Shown here: piece by piece, positions 45,268 to 54,906 of the stretch | Layout: every line of letters begins with the position of its first letter | Position numbering within the stretch: the stretch's first letter is position 1 | Assembly (NCBI GenBank): GCA_052034005.1 | Contig: JBPOJB010000009.1 | Coordinates: forward strand, 293,262-357,261 | Direction: 5' to 3' | From: JAAYDI01 sp052034005 | GTDB lineage: Bacteria > Planctomycetota > Planctomycetia > Pirellulales > Pirellulaceae | DNA: 64,000 bases | Translations under genes and position numbers: made by a program | Notes under the pieces: model-generated | What the model saw: the letters and a program-made list of their open reading frames with translations, nothing else | What the model was told of the DNA's origin: nothing | Databases searched by the model: none

Positions 45268-47625
45268 ATGCATGGCGTGACGCGATGGCGTTTCCTGTCC
45301 CTCATCGCAGCGACTGCGCTGATCGGCGTCCCGGCGGCGGCCAGTGCGGATCCGCCGCGGCGGTTGCCCCTGGCCGCTCCGGACGCGGTCGGCATGTCGG
45401 CATCCCGGCTGGCGGCGATCGACGCGGCCGTGCGCGACGCCTTGGAGCAGCGGCGCATGCCGGGCTGTGTCGTGGCGATCGGCCGCCGGGGTAAGCTCGT
45501 ATACTTGCGCGCGTTTGGTGCGCGCCAGATCGAACCGGTGACAGTCGCGATGACGACCGACACGGTGTTCGATCTGGCATCGCTGACCAAACCGATCGCA
45601 ACGGCCACCAGCGTGATGTGGCTGGTTGAGGAGGGGATGGTCGACTTGGAGGCGCCGGTTGCGACCTATCTGCCCGAGTTCGGCAACCGCGGCAAGGAGC
45701 GGATCACGGTGCGTCAGCTGTTGACTCACGAGGGCGGGCTGACGCCCGACAATCCGCTGGGCGACTACAGCGACGGGCCCGCCCAGGCATGGGAGCGGAT
45801 CTGCGAGTTGGAGTTGCGGGCCGAACCGGGCGCCGAGTTCTTGTACAGCGACGTGGGGTTCATCGTGTTGGGCGAGCTGGTGGAGCGCGTCAGCGGCCTG
45901 CGGCTCGATCAGTTCGCCTGGACGCGGATCTTTCAGCCGCTGGGCACGACGGAAACCGGTTTCCTGCCGGGCGAGTCGCTGCGTGCGCGCGCGGCGGTGA
46001 CCGAACAGCGCGAGGGGCACTGGATGCAAGGCGAAGTCCACGACCCGCGCGCCTACCGGCTCGGCGGCGTGGCCGGGCATGCCGGGCTGTTCTCGACGGC
46101 CGAGGACCTGGCGCTGTTCGCGCAAGCGTTCCTGGATCGGGGCCGGGTCGATGGCAGGCAGGTGCTGCCCGCCGAGCTGGTCGAAGACATGACGAGGTCT
46201 CAACCGGTGCGCGGCGGCGTGCGCGGCTTGGGCTGGGACAAACGCACGGGGTACTCGACCAACCGAGGCGAGGGTTTCTCACCGGACGCGTTCGGGCACG
46301 GCGGTTTCACCGGCACCTCGTTATGGATCGACCCCGGGCGGGATCTGTTCGTGATTTTTTTGAGCAACCGCGTGCATCCGGACGGCAAGGGCGCGGTGAA
46401 TCCGCTGGCCGGCCGGATCGGCACCATCGCTGCGGCGGCCATCGAGAGCGCGACGCGGCCGCCCGCGCCGGACGCCCGAGATCCCGGACCAGCTCAATCG
46501 GTCTTGTGCGGGATCGACGTGCTCGAGCGCGACGACTTCCGGGCGCTGGCGGGCAGGCGTGTCGGCCTGATCACGAACCAGACGGGAGTCAATCGCCAGG
46601 GCGTGCCGACGGCCCGGCTCCTGCAGCGCGCGCCGGAGGTGGAACTCCAGGCGCTGTTCAGCCCGGAGCACGGCATGCAGGGGGTCCTGGACGTGCCGTG
46701 GATCGGCGACAGCCGAGACGCGGACACGGGTGTCAAGATCTGGAGCCTGTACGGTGAAACGCGGAAGCCGACCCCGGAGAGCCTCGCCGGCATCGACACG
46801 CTGGTGTTCGACATCCAGGACATCGGCACGCGGTTCTACACGTACATTTCGACGCTCAAGTATGCCATGGAGGCGGCGGCCGAGCAGCGGATTGCGTTTG
46901 TCGTGCTGGACCGCCCGAACCCGATCAACGGCCTGGACGTGGGCGGCCCGGTGCTGGACGCGGGGCGCGAGTCGTTCGTGGGCTGCGCGGCGCTGCCCGT
47001 GCGACACGGTCTGACGGTGGGCGAGCTGGCGACCATGTATCGCGACGTGGCCCAGATGCCGCTCGATCTGACCGTCGTCCGAGTGGAAGGGTGGCGGCGT
47101 CGTGACATGTTCGACCGGACAGGGCTGGTGTGGGTCAACCCGTCGCCCAACATGCGCTCGCTGACCCAGGCGCTGCTCTACCCGGGGATCGGGCTGCTCG
47201 AGATGACGAACCTGTCGGTAGGGCGCGGCACCGACACGCCGTTCGAAGTGGTGGGCGCGCCGTGGATCGATGGGCCGGCGCTGGCCGCGGCGCTCAACGA
47301 GGCCGCAGCGCCGGGCACCGCGTTCGTGCCGATCCGTTTCACGCCGACCGCCAGCAAGTTCGCCGGCCAGGCGTGCCAGGGCGTGAACATCATCATCACC
47401 GATTGGCGCCAGTTCGACCCGTTGTGGACCGGATTCGCAGTGGCACGCACGCTCGCGGTCTTGTTCCCCCAGTGGGATGTGCAGGCCTACGACCGGCTGC
47501 TCTTGGATGCCGCCACGTGGCAGGCGGTGTCCGAGGGCCGGTCGACGGAGGAGATCCAGGCCGTGTATCAGGACGAGCTCCGGGAGTTTTCCGCGCGCCG
47601 GGCGAAGTGGCTGCTGTACGAGTAG
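45268..47625 (+). CDS. Exported fusion: AmiE-like serine hydrolase plus NamZ exo-N-acetylmuramidase
   Basis: About 785 residues from ATG 45268; a coupled ATG at 45214, overlapping the symporter stop, is possible. A signal peptide ends at AASADPP. Residues about 35-400 are a class C beta-lactamase-like hydrolase with SLTK (S105, K108), YSDVGF and HGGFTG. Residues about 414-785 are a DUF1343/NamZ domain with LITNQTGVNRQG, LFSPEHGMQG (E467, expected catalytic), DIQDIGTRFYTYISTLKYAM and LDRPNPI. In Bacillus subtilis the two activities are separate neighbours (AmiE, NamZ) in the MurNAc recovery operon. Here one exported protein would remove the peptide and release terminal MurNAc. Confidence 0.92.
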   Translation: MHGVTRWRFLSLIAATALIGVPAAASADPPRRLPLAAPDAVGMSASRLAAIDAAVRDALEQRRMPGCVVAIGRRGKLVYLRAFGARQIEPVTVAMTTDTVFDLASLTKPIATATSVMWLVEEGMVDLEAPVATYLPEFGNRGKERITVRQLLTHEGGLTPDNPLGDYSDGPAQAWERICELELRAEPGAEFLYSDVGFIVLGELVERVSGLRLDQFAWTRIFQPLGTTETGFLPGESLRARAAVTEQREGHWMQGEVHDPRAYRLGGVAGHAGLFSTAEDLALFAQAFLDRGRVDGRQVLPAELVEDMTRSQPVRGGVRGLGWDKRTGYSTNRGEGFSPDAFGHGGFTGTSLWIDPGRDLFVIFLSNRVHPDGKGAVNPLAGRIGTIAAAAIESATRPPAPDARDPGPAQSVLCGIDVLERDDFRALAGRRVGLITNQTGVNRQGVPTARLLQRAPEVELQALFSPEHGMQGVLDVPWIGDSRDADTGVKIWSLYGETRKPTPESLAGIDTLVFDIQDIGTRFYTYISTLKYAMEAAAEQRIAFVVLDRPNPINGLDVGGPVLDAGRESFVGCAALPVRHGLTVGELATMYRDVAQMPLDLTVVRVEGWRRRDMFDRTGLVWVNPSPNMRSLTQALLYPGIGLLEMTNLSVGRGTDTPFEVVGAPWIDGPALAAALNEAAAPGTAFVPIRFTPTASKFAGQACQGVNIIITDWRQFDPLWTGFAVARTLAVLFPQWDVQAYDRLLLDAATWQAVSEGRSTEEIQAVYQDELREFSARRAKWLLYE

Positions 47626-47655
47626 ATAGACAGGGCACGATTCGGGACGCCGCAG

Positions 47656-48630
47656 ATGGTGTGCATGACAAATCGAGCGCGAAGAGCGGTGCGTGCGGCC
47701 TTGATCGGCGTGGTCGCGGGCGCGGTATGCCTGGCGGGAGGCGTGCCCGACCGCGCCCGTCCGGTGCGAGCCGCCCAGCGCCGGGCTCAGGAAGCGGGGC
47801 AGGGCGCCCCGTTGGATTTCGACCGGTTCTTCGACCAGCTGTTCGGCCAGCAGACGGAGGAGCAGAAACGTGCGCTCGAGCAGGTGGAAATCGACTGGCA
47901 GGAGGAGCGGCAGTTCGGCCGCCAGGCGCTCGACCAGTTCCTGGCGGACCTGCGGCGGCGGGGCGTTCGGGTCGTGACCAAGGGCAAGGAGATCGAGCAC
48001 CTGCGGAAGCTGGTGGCGCAGATCCAGCCGCAGATGAAACACGCGGACCGATATCGCTCGATTACGCTGCTGCTGGCCGAGACCTCCGAAACGGACGCCC
48101 GCTGCTTCCCCGGCGGGATCCTGGTCCTGTTCCGCGGCCTGCTCGACGCGGCGCCGAGCGAAGACGCGCTGGTCGCGGTGATCGGCCACGAGCTGTCGCA
48201 TATCGACCACGGGCACCAGCTGCGATACCTCAAGTCGATGAAGCTCGGCCGGCAGACGTTCTCTTCCGGCGCGCCGGTGGACTTCCGCAGCATGATGAGC
48301 AACACGATGCTGGTGACGAGCATCTTCGCGCGGCCGTTCCGCCCGGAAGACGAAGCGGAGGCCGACCGGGACGGCGCGACCTGGGCCTACCGGGCCGGCT
48401 ACGACCCGCGGGAGTTCGCCAAGCTGTTCTTGATCCTGGAGAAGCGCAACGGCGAGGGCGGCGAGCGGATGCCGGCCTTCTTCCGCACGCATCCGTACAA
48501 TCGCCAGCGATACGATGCCGTGTTGCAGCGGTATGAGGAACTCCAGCGCGCCGAACCCCGGAACAGGGACGAAGCGCGCGAGGTCCAACCGCGAAAGAGA
48601 GGCCAAGGACGCGTGACGCCGGACGAATGA
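47656..48630 (+). CDS. M48-family zinc metalloprotease
   Basis: 324 residues; ATG 47665 is an alternative start. The N-terminal hydrophobic segment (about 12-30) is a signal peptide or anchor. The zinc site HELSH at about 178-182 and the downstream EDEAEADRDGATW with the third ligand are those of M48 peptidases; THPYNRQRYDAV is also typical. The C-terminus is Arg/Lys/Glu-rich. It probably acts in the periplasm like BepA/LoiP on envelope proteins. It starts 30 bases after the hydrolase fusion, so co-transcription is possible. Confidence 0.93.
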   Translation: MVCMTNRARRAVRAALIGVVAGAVCLAGGVPDRARPVRAAQRRAQEAGQGAPLDFDRFFDQLFGQQTEEQKRALEQVEIDWQEERQFGRQALDQFLADLRRRGVRVVTKGKEIEHLRKLVAQIQPQMKHADRYRSITLLLAETSETDARCFPGGILVLFRGLLDAAPSEDALVAVIGHELSHIDHGHQLRYLKSMKLGRQTFSSGAPVDFRSMMSNTMLVTSIFARPFRPEDEAEADRDGATWAYRAGYDPREFAKLFLILEKRNGEGGERMPAFFRTHPYNRQRYDAVLQRYEELQRAEPRNRDEAREVQPRKRGQGRVTPDE

Positions 48631-48826
48631 CGCTGGATGGGCTGCGGGCGGGGCAGGGGACCGGGTCCGGGGCTGGGAACCCCGCATCCCGTCCAGCCGG
48701 CCCAGCCGGGGCGGCCGGCTCGCCGGCAATCGTGTCTCGGTCGGGGGTCGAGCCGGTTGCGGCTCGACATTAGAATAGACGACCGATGTCTGAACTCGAC
48801 GCTTCTGATTCCGAGGAGATCCGTTC

Positions 48827-50683
48827 ATGATCCGACGTTGTATGCTGTCGCGGCTGCTGGTGCTGGGGGCCGCCTGCCTGTCCCTGCCGGCCGCCGTGGT
48901 TTCCGCGGCTGGCGACTCTGGGCCGAAACCGGTGATTGCCGTGTTCAGCTTCGGCGGCACGATCACGGAGGCCCCGGCCGTGGACGATTTTCCGTTCGGA
49001 TCGCCGGGCGAGTCGTTCCACAGCTTGGTCACGCGGTTGAAGAAGGTGAAGGCGGACGACTCCGTGAAGGCGGTCGCCATGCTGGTTTCCAGCACCTCGC
49101 TTGGCGTCTCGCAGATCGAAGAGGTGCGGCAGGTGCTCGACGAGATCAAGGCGGCGGGCAAGGAAGTGGTCGCGCACGCCGACGCGGTGTCGATGCGGAG
49201 CTACCTGCTGATGAGCGGCGCGGACCGGATCAGCATCGTCCCGACCGGCGACGTCTGGATCAACGGCATGTATGGCGAGTCGATGCACCTGCGCGGCTTG
49301 CTGGACCTCGTGGGCGTCGAACCGGACTATACGACCTGCGGCGCCTACAAGAGCGCCGCGGAGATGTTCACGCGCAGGACCCCGAGCAAGGAGGCGCAGG
49401 AGAACCTGGAATGGCTGATCGGCGGGATCTACGACACCCAGGTCCGCTTGATCGCCAAGGGCCGCAACGTGGATGTCGCGACGGTCCAGGGTTGGATCGA
49501 CTTGGGGATCTACACCGCCGAGCGGGCCCGGGAGGCGGGGATCATTGACGACGTGCAGTTCCGGCAGGATTTCGTCGCTGGCTTGAAGGCGAAGTACGGG
49601 GACGAGGTCGTCTTCGACAAGAAGTACGGCAAGAAGAAGGCGATGGAGATCGATCTGTCGTCGCCCATGGGCCTCCTCAAGTTCTATGGCGAGCTGCTGG
49701 CCGGGCCGAAGAAGAAGCCGGAGAGCAAGTCGTCCGTGGCGATCGTGTACGTCGAGGGGCCGATCGTTCCCGGGTCGGGCGACCCGAGCGGCTTCCCGCT
49801 CTCGTCCATCGGCGGCGTGGCTTACAGCACACCCATCGCCAAGGCGCTGGACGAGGCGGCTAACGACGACCGGGTCAAGGCCGTCGTGCTGCGCGTCGAT
49901 TCCCCGGGCGGCTCGGCCGTGGCCAGCGAGATCATCCTGAACGCTACCAAGCGCGTGGCGGCGAAGAAGCCGTTCGTCGTGTCGATGGGCGGCGTGGCCG
50001 GCAGCGGCGGCTACTACGTCGCATGCGGCGCCAAGACGATCTTCGCCGACACGTCGACCATCACCGGCTCGATCGGCGTGGTGGGCGGCAAGTTCGCGAC
50101 CAACAAGATGTGGGAAAAAGTCGGCGTCAACTGGACGTCCGTGTCGCGCGGCCAGAACGCCGGCATGCTCCATTCGGGCGACAAGTTCACCGACTCCCAG
50201 CGCGAGCTGTTTCAGGGCTGGATGGACGAGATCTACCGGGCGTTCCAAGGCCACGTGATGGCCATCCGCGGCGACAAGCTGACCAAGCCGATCGACGACC
50301 TGGCGGGCGGGCGCGTGTACACGGGCCAACAGGCCTGCGAGCTGGGCCTGGTGGACAAGCTGGGCGGGCTCGATGACGCCCTGGCCTTCGTCGCGCAGGA
50401 GGCCAACCTCACGGAGTACGATATTCGCGTGCTGCCGCGTCCCAAGAGCTTCATTGAGACGCTGTTGAGCGATCTGAAGGATGGAGACGACGACAGCACG
50501 ACGCTCTCTCTGGCGCTCCGCCGGATCGCGCCGTCGGGCGCGTCGCTCGTCGACGCGCTGCTGCCACAGCTGCAGGCCTTGGACCCCCAACGAATCCGCA
50601 GCGTCTGGCAGGGGCTGCAACAACTCCAACTGCTGCAACAAGAGCAAGTGATCGTCGCCATGCCGGTGATCGAACTCCGGTGA
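48827..50683 (+). CDS. sppA: Signal peptide peptidase SppA, double-domain (67K) type
   Basis: 618 residues with a signal peptide (MIRRCMLSRLLVLGAACLSLPAAVVSA) and GAGGAG upstream. Two ClpP-like halves: the first carries the general-base Lys in CGAYKSAAE (K175), the second the nucleophile Ser in GGVAGSGGYYVACGA (S393). VLRVDSPGGSAVASE and GSIGVVGG are family motifs. It digests cleaved signal peptides at the inner membrane. The C-terminal ~70 residues are Gln/Leu-rich and not part of the core. It is separated by 196 bases from the M48 gene. Confidence 0.94.
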   Translation: MIRRCMLSRLLVLGAACLSLPAAVVSAAGDSGPKPVIAVFSFGGTITEAPAVDDFPFGSPGESFHSLVTRLKKVKADDSVKAVAMLVSSTSLGVSQIEEVRQVLDEIKAAGKEVVAHADAVSMRSYLLMSGADRISIVPTGDVWINGMYGESMHLRGLLDLVGVEPDYTTCGAYKSAAEMFTRRTPSKEAQENLEWLIGGIYDTQVRLIAKGRNVDVATVQGWIDLGIYTAERAREAGIIDDVQFRQDFVAGLKAKYGDEVVFDKKYGKKKAMEIDLSSPMGLLKFYGELLAGPKKKPESKSSVAIVYVEGPIVPGSGDPSGFPLSSIGGVAYSTPIAKALDEAANDDRVKAVVLRVDSPGGSAVASEIILNATKRVAAKKPFVVSMGGVAGSGGYYVACGAKTIFADTSTITGSIGVVGGKFATNKMWEKVGVNWTSVSRGQNAGMLHSGDKFTDSQRELFQGWMDEIYRAFQGHVMAIRGDKLTKPIDDLAGGRVYTGQQACELGLVDKLGGLDDALAFVAQEANLTEYDIRVLPRPKSFIETLLSDLKDGDDDSTTLSLALRRIAPSGASLVDALLPQLQALDPQRIRSVWQGLQQLQLLQQEQVIVAMPVIELR

Positions 50684-50760
50684 TGGGTGGGCGGCCCGCC
50701 CGTCGGCCGGATCTGAACCGTGTGCCTGGGGATGTGCCATTGAGTAAGAGGTGAACCGCC

Positions 50761-52140
50761 ATGCGTCAGCGTTGTCTCTCGATCTGCCTCGGTCTGTTGT
50801 CATTGATGAGCGTCGCCGCGCGGGGCGACGATCCCCTGTTGCGGGTCGCCACGTTTGACGTGGACGCCACGCCGCCGGTGGGTAGCCCGGTGGCGTATGC
50901 GCGCGTGCGGTCGGTGGTCGACCCGCTGCACGCCAAGGGGATCGTGTTGTTGCCGCCCGGTCAGCAGCCGATCGTGCTGTGTGTATTCGATTGGATCGGG
51001 ATCGGCAACGGCGGCGTCGACTGGTGGCGCGACAGCCTGGCGGCGGCTGCCGGGACCGTGCCGGAGCGCGTGGCGGTGCACACGGTGCACCAGCACGACG
51101 GGCCGCGATGGGACACCAGCGCGATCGCGCTGTATGCCGAGCCGGCCCAGGCGGAATCGCATTACGATCGGGCGTTTGTCGAGCGCGTGAAGGCTGCGCT
51201 GGACACGGCGATCGCGCAGGGGCTGGAGAACGCCCAGCCGGTCACGCATGTTGGTGTCGGCAAGGCGGCGGTCGAGCGCGTGGCGTCCAATCGTCGGATC
51301 CTGGGGCCCGACGGCAAAGTGGCGGTGATGCGGTTCAGCAGCTGCACGGACCCGGCGGCGATTGCCGCGCCCGAAGGAGTGATCGATCCCCAGCTTCGGC
51401 TGGTGAGTCTCTGGAACGGCGACCGGGCGCTTGTCTGCCTGGCATATTATGCGACCCACCCGATGAGTCATTACGGCAAGGGCGACGTGTCGGCGGACTT
51501 CCCCGGCCTGGCGCGCGCCGCGCGCGAGGCGGCCCTGGGGGTGCCTCATGTATATTTCACGGGTGCCGGCGGGAACATCGCGGCCGGGAAGTACAACGAC
51601 GGTTCGCCGGCGCGCCGGCCGGAGCTCGCCGGGCGGCTGGAGGATGCCATGCGGCGTGCCTGGGAGGCGACGGACAAGACACCGGTGGCGGCCGATCAGG
51701 TGCAGTGGCGTGTCGAATCGGTGGCGCTCCCGCCCGCGAAACACCTGGACGCGGCGCAGCTCCGCGCGACGCTGGACGACCCGTCCACCAAGGACGGCGA
51801 CCGGTCGGAAGCCGCGTCCAACCTGGCGTGGCTCAACCGGTGCCTGGACGGCGGGCAAGTCCGTTTGAGTTGTCTCCGGCTGGGGCCTGCGGTCCTGGTC
51901 CATATGCCGGGCGAATTGTTTGTGGAGTACCAGTTGGCCGCCGAGGCGATGCGGCCGGACGTGGAGGTCTGTCTGGCGGCGTACGGGGACTACGGCCCGG
52001 GCTATATCGGGACGACGATCGCGTACAGCCAGGGGGGCTATGAAACGAGCGCGCGTGCGTCGCTGGTCGCGCCCGAAGTCGAACCGGTACTGACGGGCGC
52101 GCTGGAACGCCTGCTGCAGCGTCCGGCACACGGCGAGTGA
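50761..52140 (+). CDS. Exported neutral/alkaline ceramidase-like protein
   Basis: 459 residues with a signal peptide (to about Arg-Gly-Asp at 21-23) and AGAGGTGAA upstream. Features of the neutral ceramidase-like family: FDVDATPPVGSPVAY at the N-terminus, VHTVHQHDGP with metal-type His residues, YYATHPMSHYGKGDVSADFPG and FTGAGGNIAAG. Such proteins are common in planctomycetes and many are unlikely to be true ceramidases, since the C-terminal Ig-like domain is missing here. An amidohydrolase acting outside the inner membrane is a fair guess. Confidence 0.85.
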   Translation: MRQRCLSICLGLLSLMSVAARGDDPLLRVATFDVDATPPVGSPVAYARVRSVVDPLHAKGIVLLPPGQQPIVLCVFDWIGIGNGGVDWWRDSLAAAAGTVPERVAVHTVHQHDGPRWDTSAIALYAEPAQAESHYDRAFVERVKAALDTAIAQGLENAQPVTHVGVGKAAVERVASNRRILGPDGKVAVMRFSSCTDPAAIAAPEGVIDPQLRLVSLWNGDRALVCLAYYATHPMSHYGKGDVSADFPGLARAAREAALGVPHVYFTGAGGNIAAGKYNDGSPARRPELAGRLEDAMRRAWEATDKTPVAADQVQWRVESVALPPAKHLDAAQLRATLDDPSTKDGDRSEAASNLAWLNRCLDGGQVRLSCLRLGPAVLVHMPGELFVEYQLAAEAMRPDVEVCLAAYGDYGPGYIGTTIAYSQGGYETSARASLVAPEVEPVLTGALERLLQRPAHGE

Positions 52141-52225
52141 CGTTCGGCGGCCTGGGCGCCGTCGGTTGGTTGGCGAGTGTGACGTATGCCCTTGCGCCGA
52201 GTGATTGGGCGAACGGCGCCGGCTC

Positions 52226-53329
52226 ATGAGTGACTCGAAGTTGCGGCGGCAGATCGCACATGAAGCCGCCATGCTGATGTACCGCCGCCAGGAGTCGGAG
52301 TATTACCGTGCCAAGCAGAAGGCGGCGCGCCGCCTCTGCCGCGGATGGGTCAAGCCGGCGGATCTGCCGAGCAACACGGAGATCCGCGACGAGATTCAGG
52401 CCCTGGCCCGGCTGTATGAGCGGGACAGCCGGACGGAGAACCTGCGCGACATGCGGCTCGAAGCGCTGCGCATGATGCGCCACCTGCGACGGTTCCGGCC
52501 GCGCTTGATCGGCAGCGTGCTCACCGGCCATGTGCGGGCGGGATCGGACATCGACATCCATGTGTTCTCGGACAGCACCGAGGCGGTGACGCACGCGCTG
52601 GATGAACAGGGCGTGGTGTACGACGTCGAACGCAAGCGCGTGCGGAAACATGGCGAGGAACGTATCTTCACCCATATCCACGTCCGCGACCGCTACCTGT
52701 TCGAGCTGACCGTCTACCCAACCGCCCGAGTCCGCTACGTGTTCAAGAGCTCGATCACGGGCAAGCCCATTGAGCGGGCCAGCCTGGCGCAGCTCGAAGG
52801 GCTGCTCGCGGCGGAATACCCGCGGCTGGAAATCGAATCCGCGGTGGCGGAGATGGCCGACCGGGTGGATCGGTTCCAGCTCTACGAATCGCTGCTGCTG
52901 CCGCTGGAGTATGTCAAGGAGGACCCGCGCTACCATCCGGAAGGTGACGCGCTGTACCACAGCCTGCAGGTATTCGACCTGGCGCGCGACGAACTGCCCT
53001 ACGACGAGGAGTTCCTGCTGGCCGCGCTGCTGCACGACGTGGGCAAGGCGATCGACCGGCAGGACCACGTCGCCGCGGGGCTCGAGGCGCTCGGCGGCTT
53101 CATCACGCCGCGCACCGCCTGGCTGATCGAGCACCACATGCTGGGGCAGAGCTTGTGGGACGGCACGATCGGCGCCCGGGCACGCCGCCGACTCCAGCAG
53201 TCAGAGCATTTCGACGACTTGCAGCTGCTGTGCCGCTGTGACCGCGACGGGCGGCAGGCCGGCGTCGCGGCGCCCGAACTGGACGAGGCGCTCGAGTACA
53301 TCCGCGAATTGGCCCGCACATTCGGCTAG
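52226..53329 (+). CDS. Nucleotidyltransferase-like plus HD domain protein
   Basis: About 367 residues from ATG 52226 (ATG 52205 also open). After a basic helical N-terminus, residues about 85-180 look like a Pol-beta-type nucleotidyltransferase: RLIGSVLTGHVRAGSDIDIHVF, with the GS and DxD pattern, then FELTVYPTARVRYVF. Residues about 235-360 contain an HD domain (HSLQVFDLARDE, LLAALLHDVGKAID, TAWLIEHHM). The pairing recalls tRNA CCA-adding or poly(A) enzymes and GlnD, but overall sequence is unlike either. The substrate is unknown. Alone on its transcript by spacing. Confidence 0.82.
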   Translation: MSDSKLRRQIAHEAAMLMYRRQESEYYRAKQKAARRLCRGWVKPADLPSNTEIRDEIQALARLYERDSRTENLRDMRLEALRMMRHLRRFRPRLIGSVLTGHVRAGSDIDIHVFSDSTEAVTHALDEQGVVYDVERKRVRKHGEERIFTHIHVRDRYLFELTVYPTARVRYVFKSSITGKPIERASLAQLEGLLAAEYPRLEIESAVAEMADRVDRFQLYESLLLPLEYVKEDPRYHPEGDALYHSLQVFDLARDELPYDEEFLLAALLHDVGKAIDRQDHVAAGLEALGGFITPRTAWLIEHHMLGQSLWDGTIGARARRRLQQSEHFDDLQLLCRCDRDGRQAGVAAPELDEALEYIRELARTFG

Positions 53330-53412
53330 CAGGCGCCGCGACCAGCCTGCCGGGCGCCCGAGCCCCGCCGCTCACCCACCCCATCGCAACGCATCGCCCG
53401 GCGGTGCATCGG

Positions 53413-54906
53413 TCATGGGCCGCGCAGCGGGAACAGCTGCCGTTCCATCACACTGGCCGCGCGCCACTGCACCTGGTGTTGGTGCAGCACCCCCTCGTCA
53501 CCCGCACGCAGTCCGCGCTCGAGCAGTTGCAGGCTTTCGCGCCGGGCCGTGAAGTACTGCACCAGCTTCGGGAGGACCGCCTTGTTGATGTGCGGCGACC
53601 GGCCCAGCGCTTGGGTTTCCTGCAGCGCCTGGTCCAGGAGCGGGATCATCTGGTCCGCGATCGCCTGGGCGAACGTCGTGTCGGGGATCGCACCCTGTTG
53701 CCATTGCTGGCCCCACTGCTGGTACAATTCCGCCACGCGCTGATTGGCCGCGTCCAGCCTGGCCAAGGCCGCGTCCAGGTTGGGCGGTGCGGCCGGCAGA
53801 CGGCTGAACGCCAGCGGCAGCAGGATCGCGGAGCCGATCAAGACTGCCAGGTTTCGGCGCCACCGGCGGGCGTCCGCGCCGGGCACCAACGGCTGGCTCA
53901 AGACCAGCCCGCACAGGAACCCGTAGGCCAGGCCGCCCAGGTGCGCCGCCATATCGATGGCCGGGACGACCGCCCCGAAAGCCACGTTGTAGACGACGAA
54001 CGTGATGAGGCTGCTCTTGAGGTCCATCAGCACGACGCGCGGGATCGAATCGCGCCGCAGCACGATGAAGCCGAGCAATCCGCCGCAGACGCCGAACACG
54101 GCCCCGGAGGCCCCGGCGGACGTGACGTCCGGGTTCCAGGCCAGGCTCGCGATGCTGGCGGCGATCCCCGTGGCGAAGTACAGGATCAGCAGGCCGATGT
54201 TCCCGACCAGACGCTCCACCAGCCGCCCGAGCTGCCACAGCACGTACATGTTGAACCCGAGGTGCAGCAGGCCGAAGTGGAGGAACGTGCAGGTCACCGT
54301 GCGCCACCACTGGCCGTTGAGCGTCAGGGAGCCGGAGTTGGCGCCCCAGTCGCGCATCATCTGGACCGGCGGGCCCAGCGCGCCGGCCCCGGACGCGACC
54401 ATGACACCCCACACGGCGACGTTGACGGCCACCAGCGCCGGGATCGCCCAGATGTGCGGCGTGAGCGTGAAGAGCAGGTTGCGGAACTGCCGCAGTTCCT
54501 GCCGCGGGCCCGCCGGCTCGTCGCTGGACGCAATGTCGTGCACGAGCCGCTGCGCGTCGGCCAGCAGCCGTTCGTGCAGCTGGACCAGCGTCACGTCGCG
54601 CGTCTGCACGGCGCGCACGAACGACTCCCAGGCGTCCTCGTGCATCTGGACGTATCGGGTCAGCAGCGGCAGGAGCGCGGGCGGCACGTCCGTCGAGCCA
54701 AACGTCCCCAGCGCCGCCCGGGCGCGGCGGCACTGAGGCAACAACTCGCCCTGCACGGTCTCGAGTACGCCCGGTGGAACCGGCTGGCCATCCAACAGCT
54801 GGGCGATGGCCTGGTTCCGATGCCGCATGAAGCCGATCTCCAGTTCCGACAAGCGGCGCAGGTCGGCTGTGGCCGCGGGCGCACTGTATGACAGATCGAA
54901 GTGCAT
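53413..54906 (-). CDS. Rhomboid-family intramembrane serine protease with long N- and C-terminal extensions
   Basis: About 497 residues from the ATG at 54906 with GGGAG upstream. Residues 1-155 are helical and soluble. Six to seven membrane spans (about 160-360) include the rhomboid motifs FLHFGLLHLGFNMYVLW (HxxxN loop), ASGAVFGVCGG (GASG with the catalytic Ser) and DMAAHLGGLAYGF (catalytic His). The C-terminal ~110 residues are helical and Gln-rich. The Ser/His dyad is intact, so it should be an active protease in the inner membrane. Substrate unknown. Confidence 0.92.
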   Translation of the reverse strand: MHFDLSYSAPAATADLRRLSELEIGFMRHRNQAIAQLLDGQPVPPGVLETVQGELLPQCRRARAALGTFGSTDVPPALLPLLTRYVQMHEDAWESFVRAVQTRDVTLVQLHERLLADAQRLVHDIASSDEPAGPRQELRQFRNLLFTLTPHIWAIPALVAVNVAVWGVMVASGAGALGPPVQMMRDWGANSGSLTLNGQWWRTVTCTFLHFGLLHLGFNMYVLWQLGRLVERLVGNIGLLILYFATGIAASIASLAWNPDVTSAGASGAVFGVCGGLLGFIVLRRDSIPRVVLMDLKSSLITFVVYNVAFGAVVPAIDMAAHLGGLAYGFLCGLVLSQPLVPGADARRWRRNLAVLIGSAILLPLAFSRLPAAPPNLDAALARLDAANQRVAELYQQWGQQWQQGAIPDTTFAQAIADQMIPLLDQALQETQALGRSPHINKAVLPKLVQYFTARRESLQLLERGLRAGDEGVLHQHQVQWRAASVMERQLFPLRGP

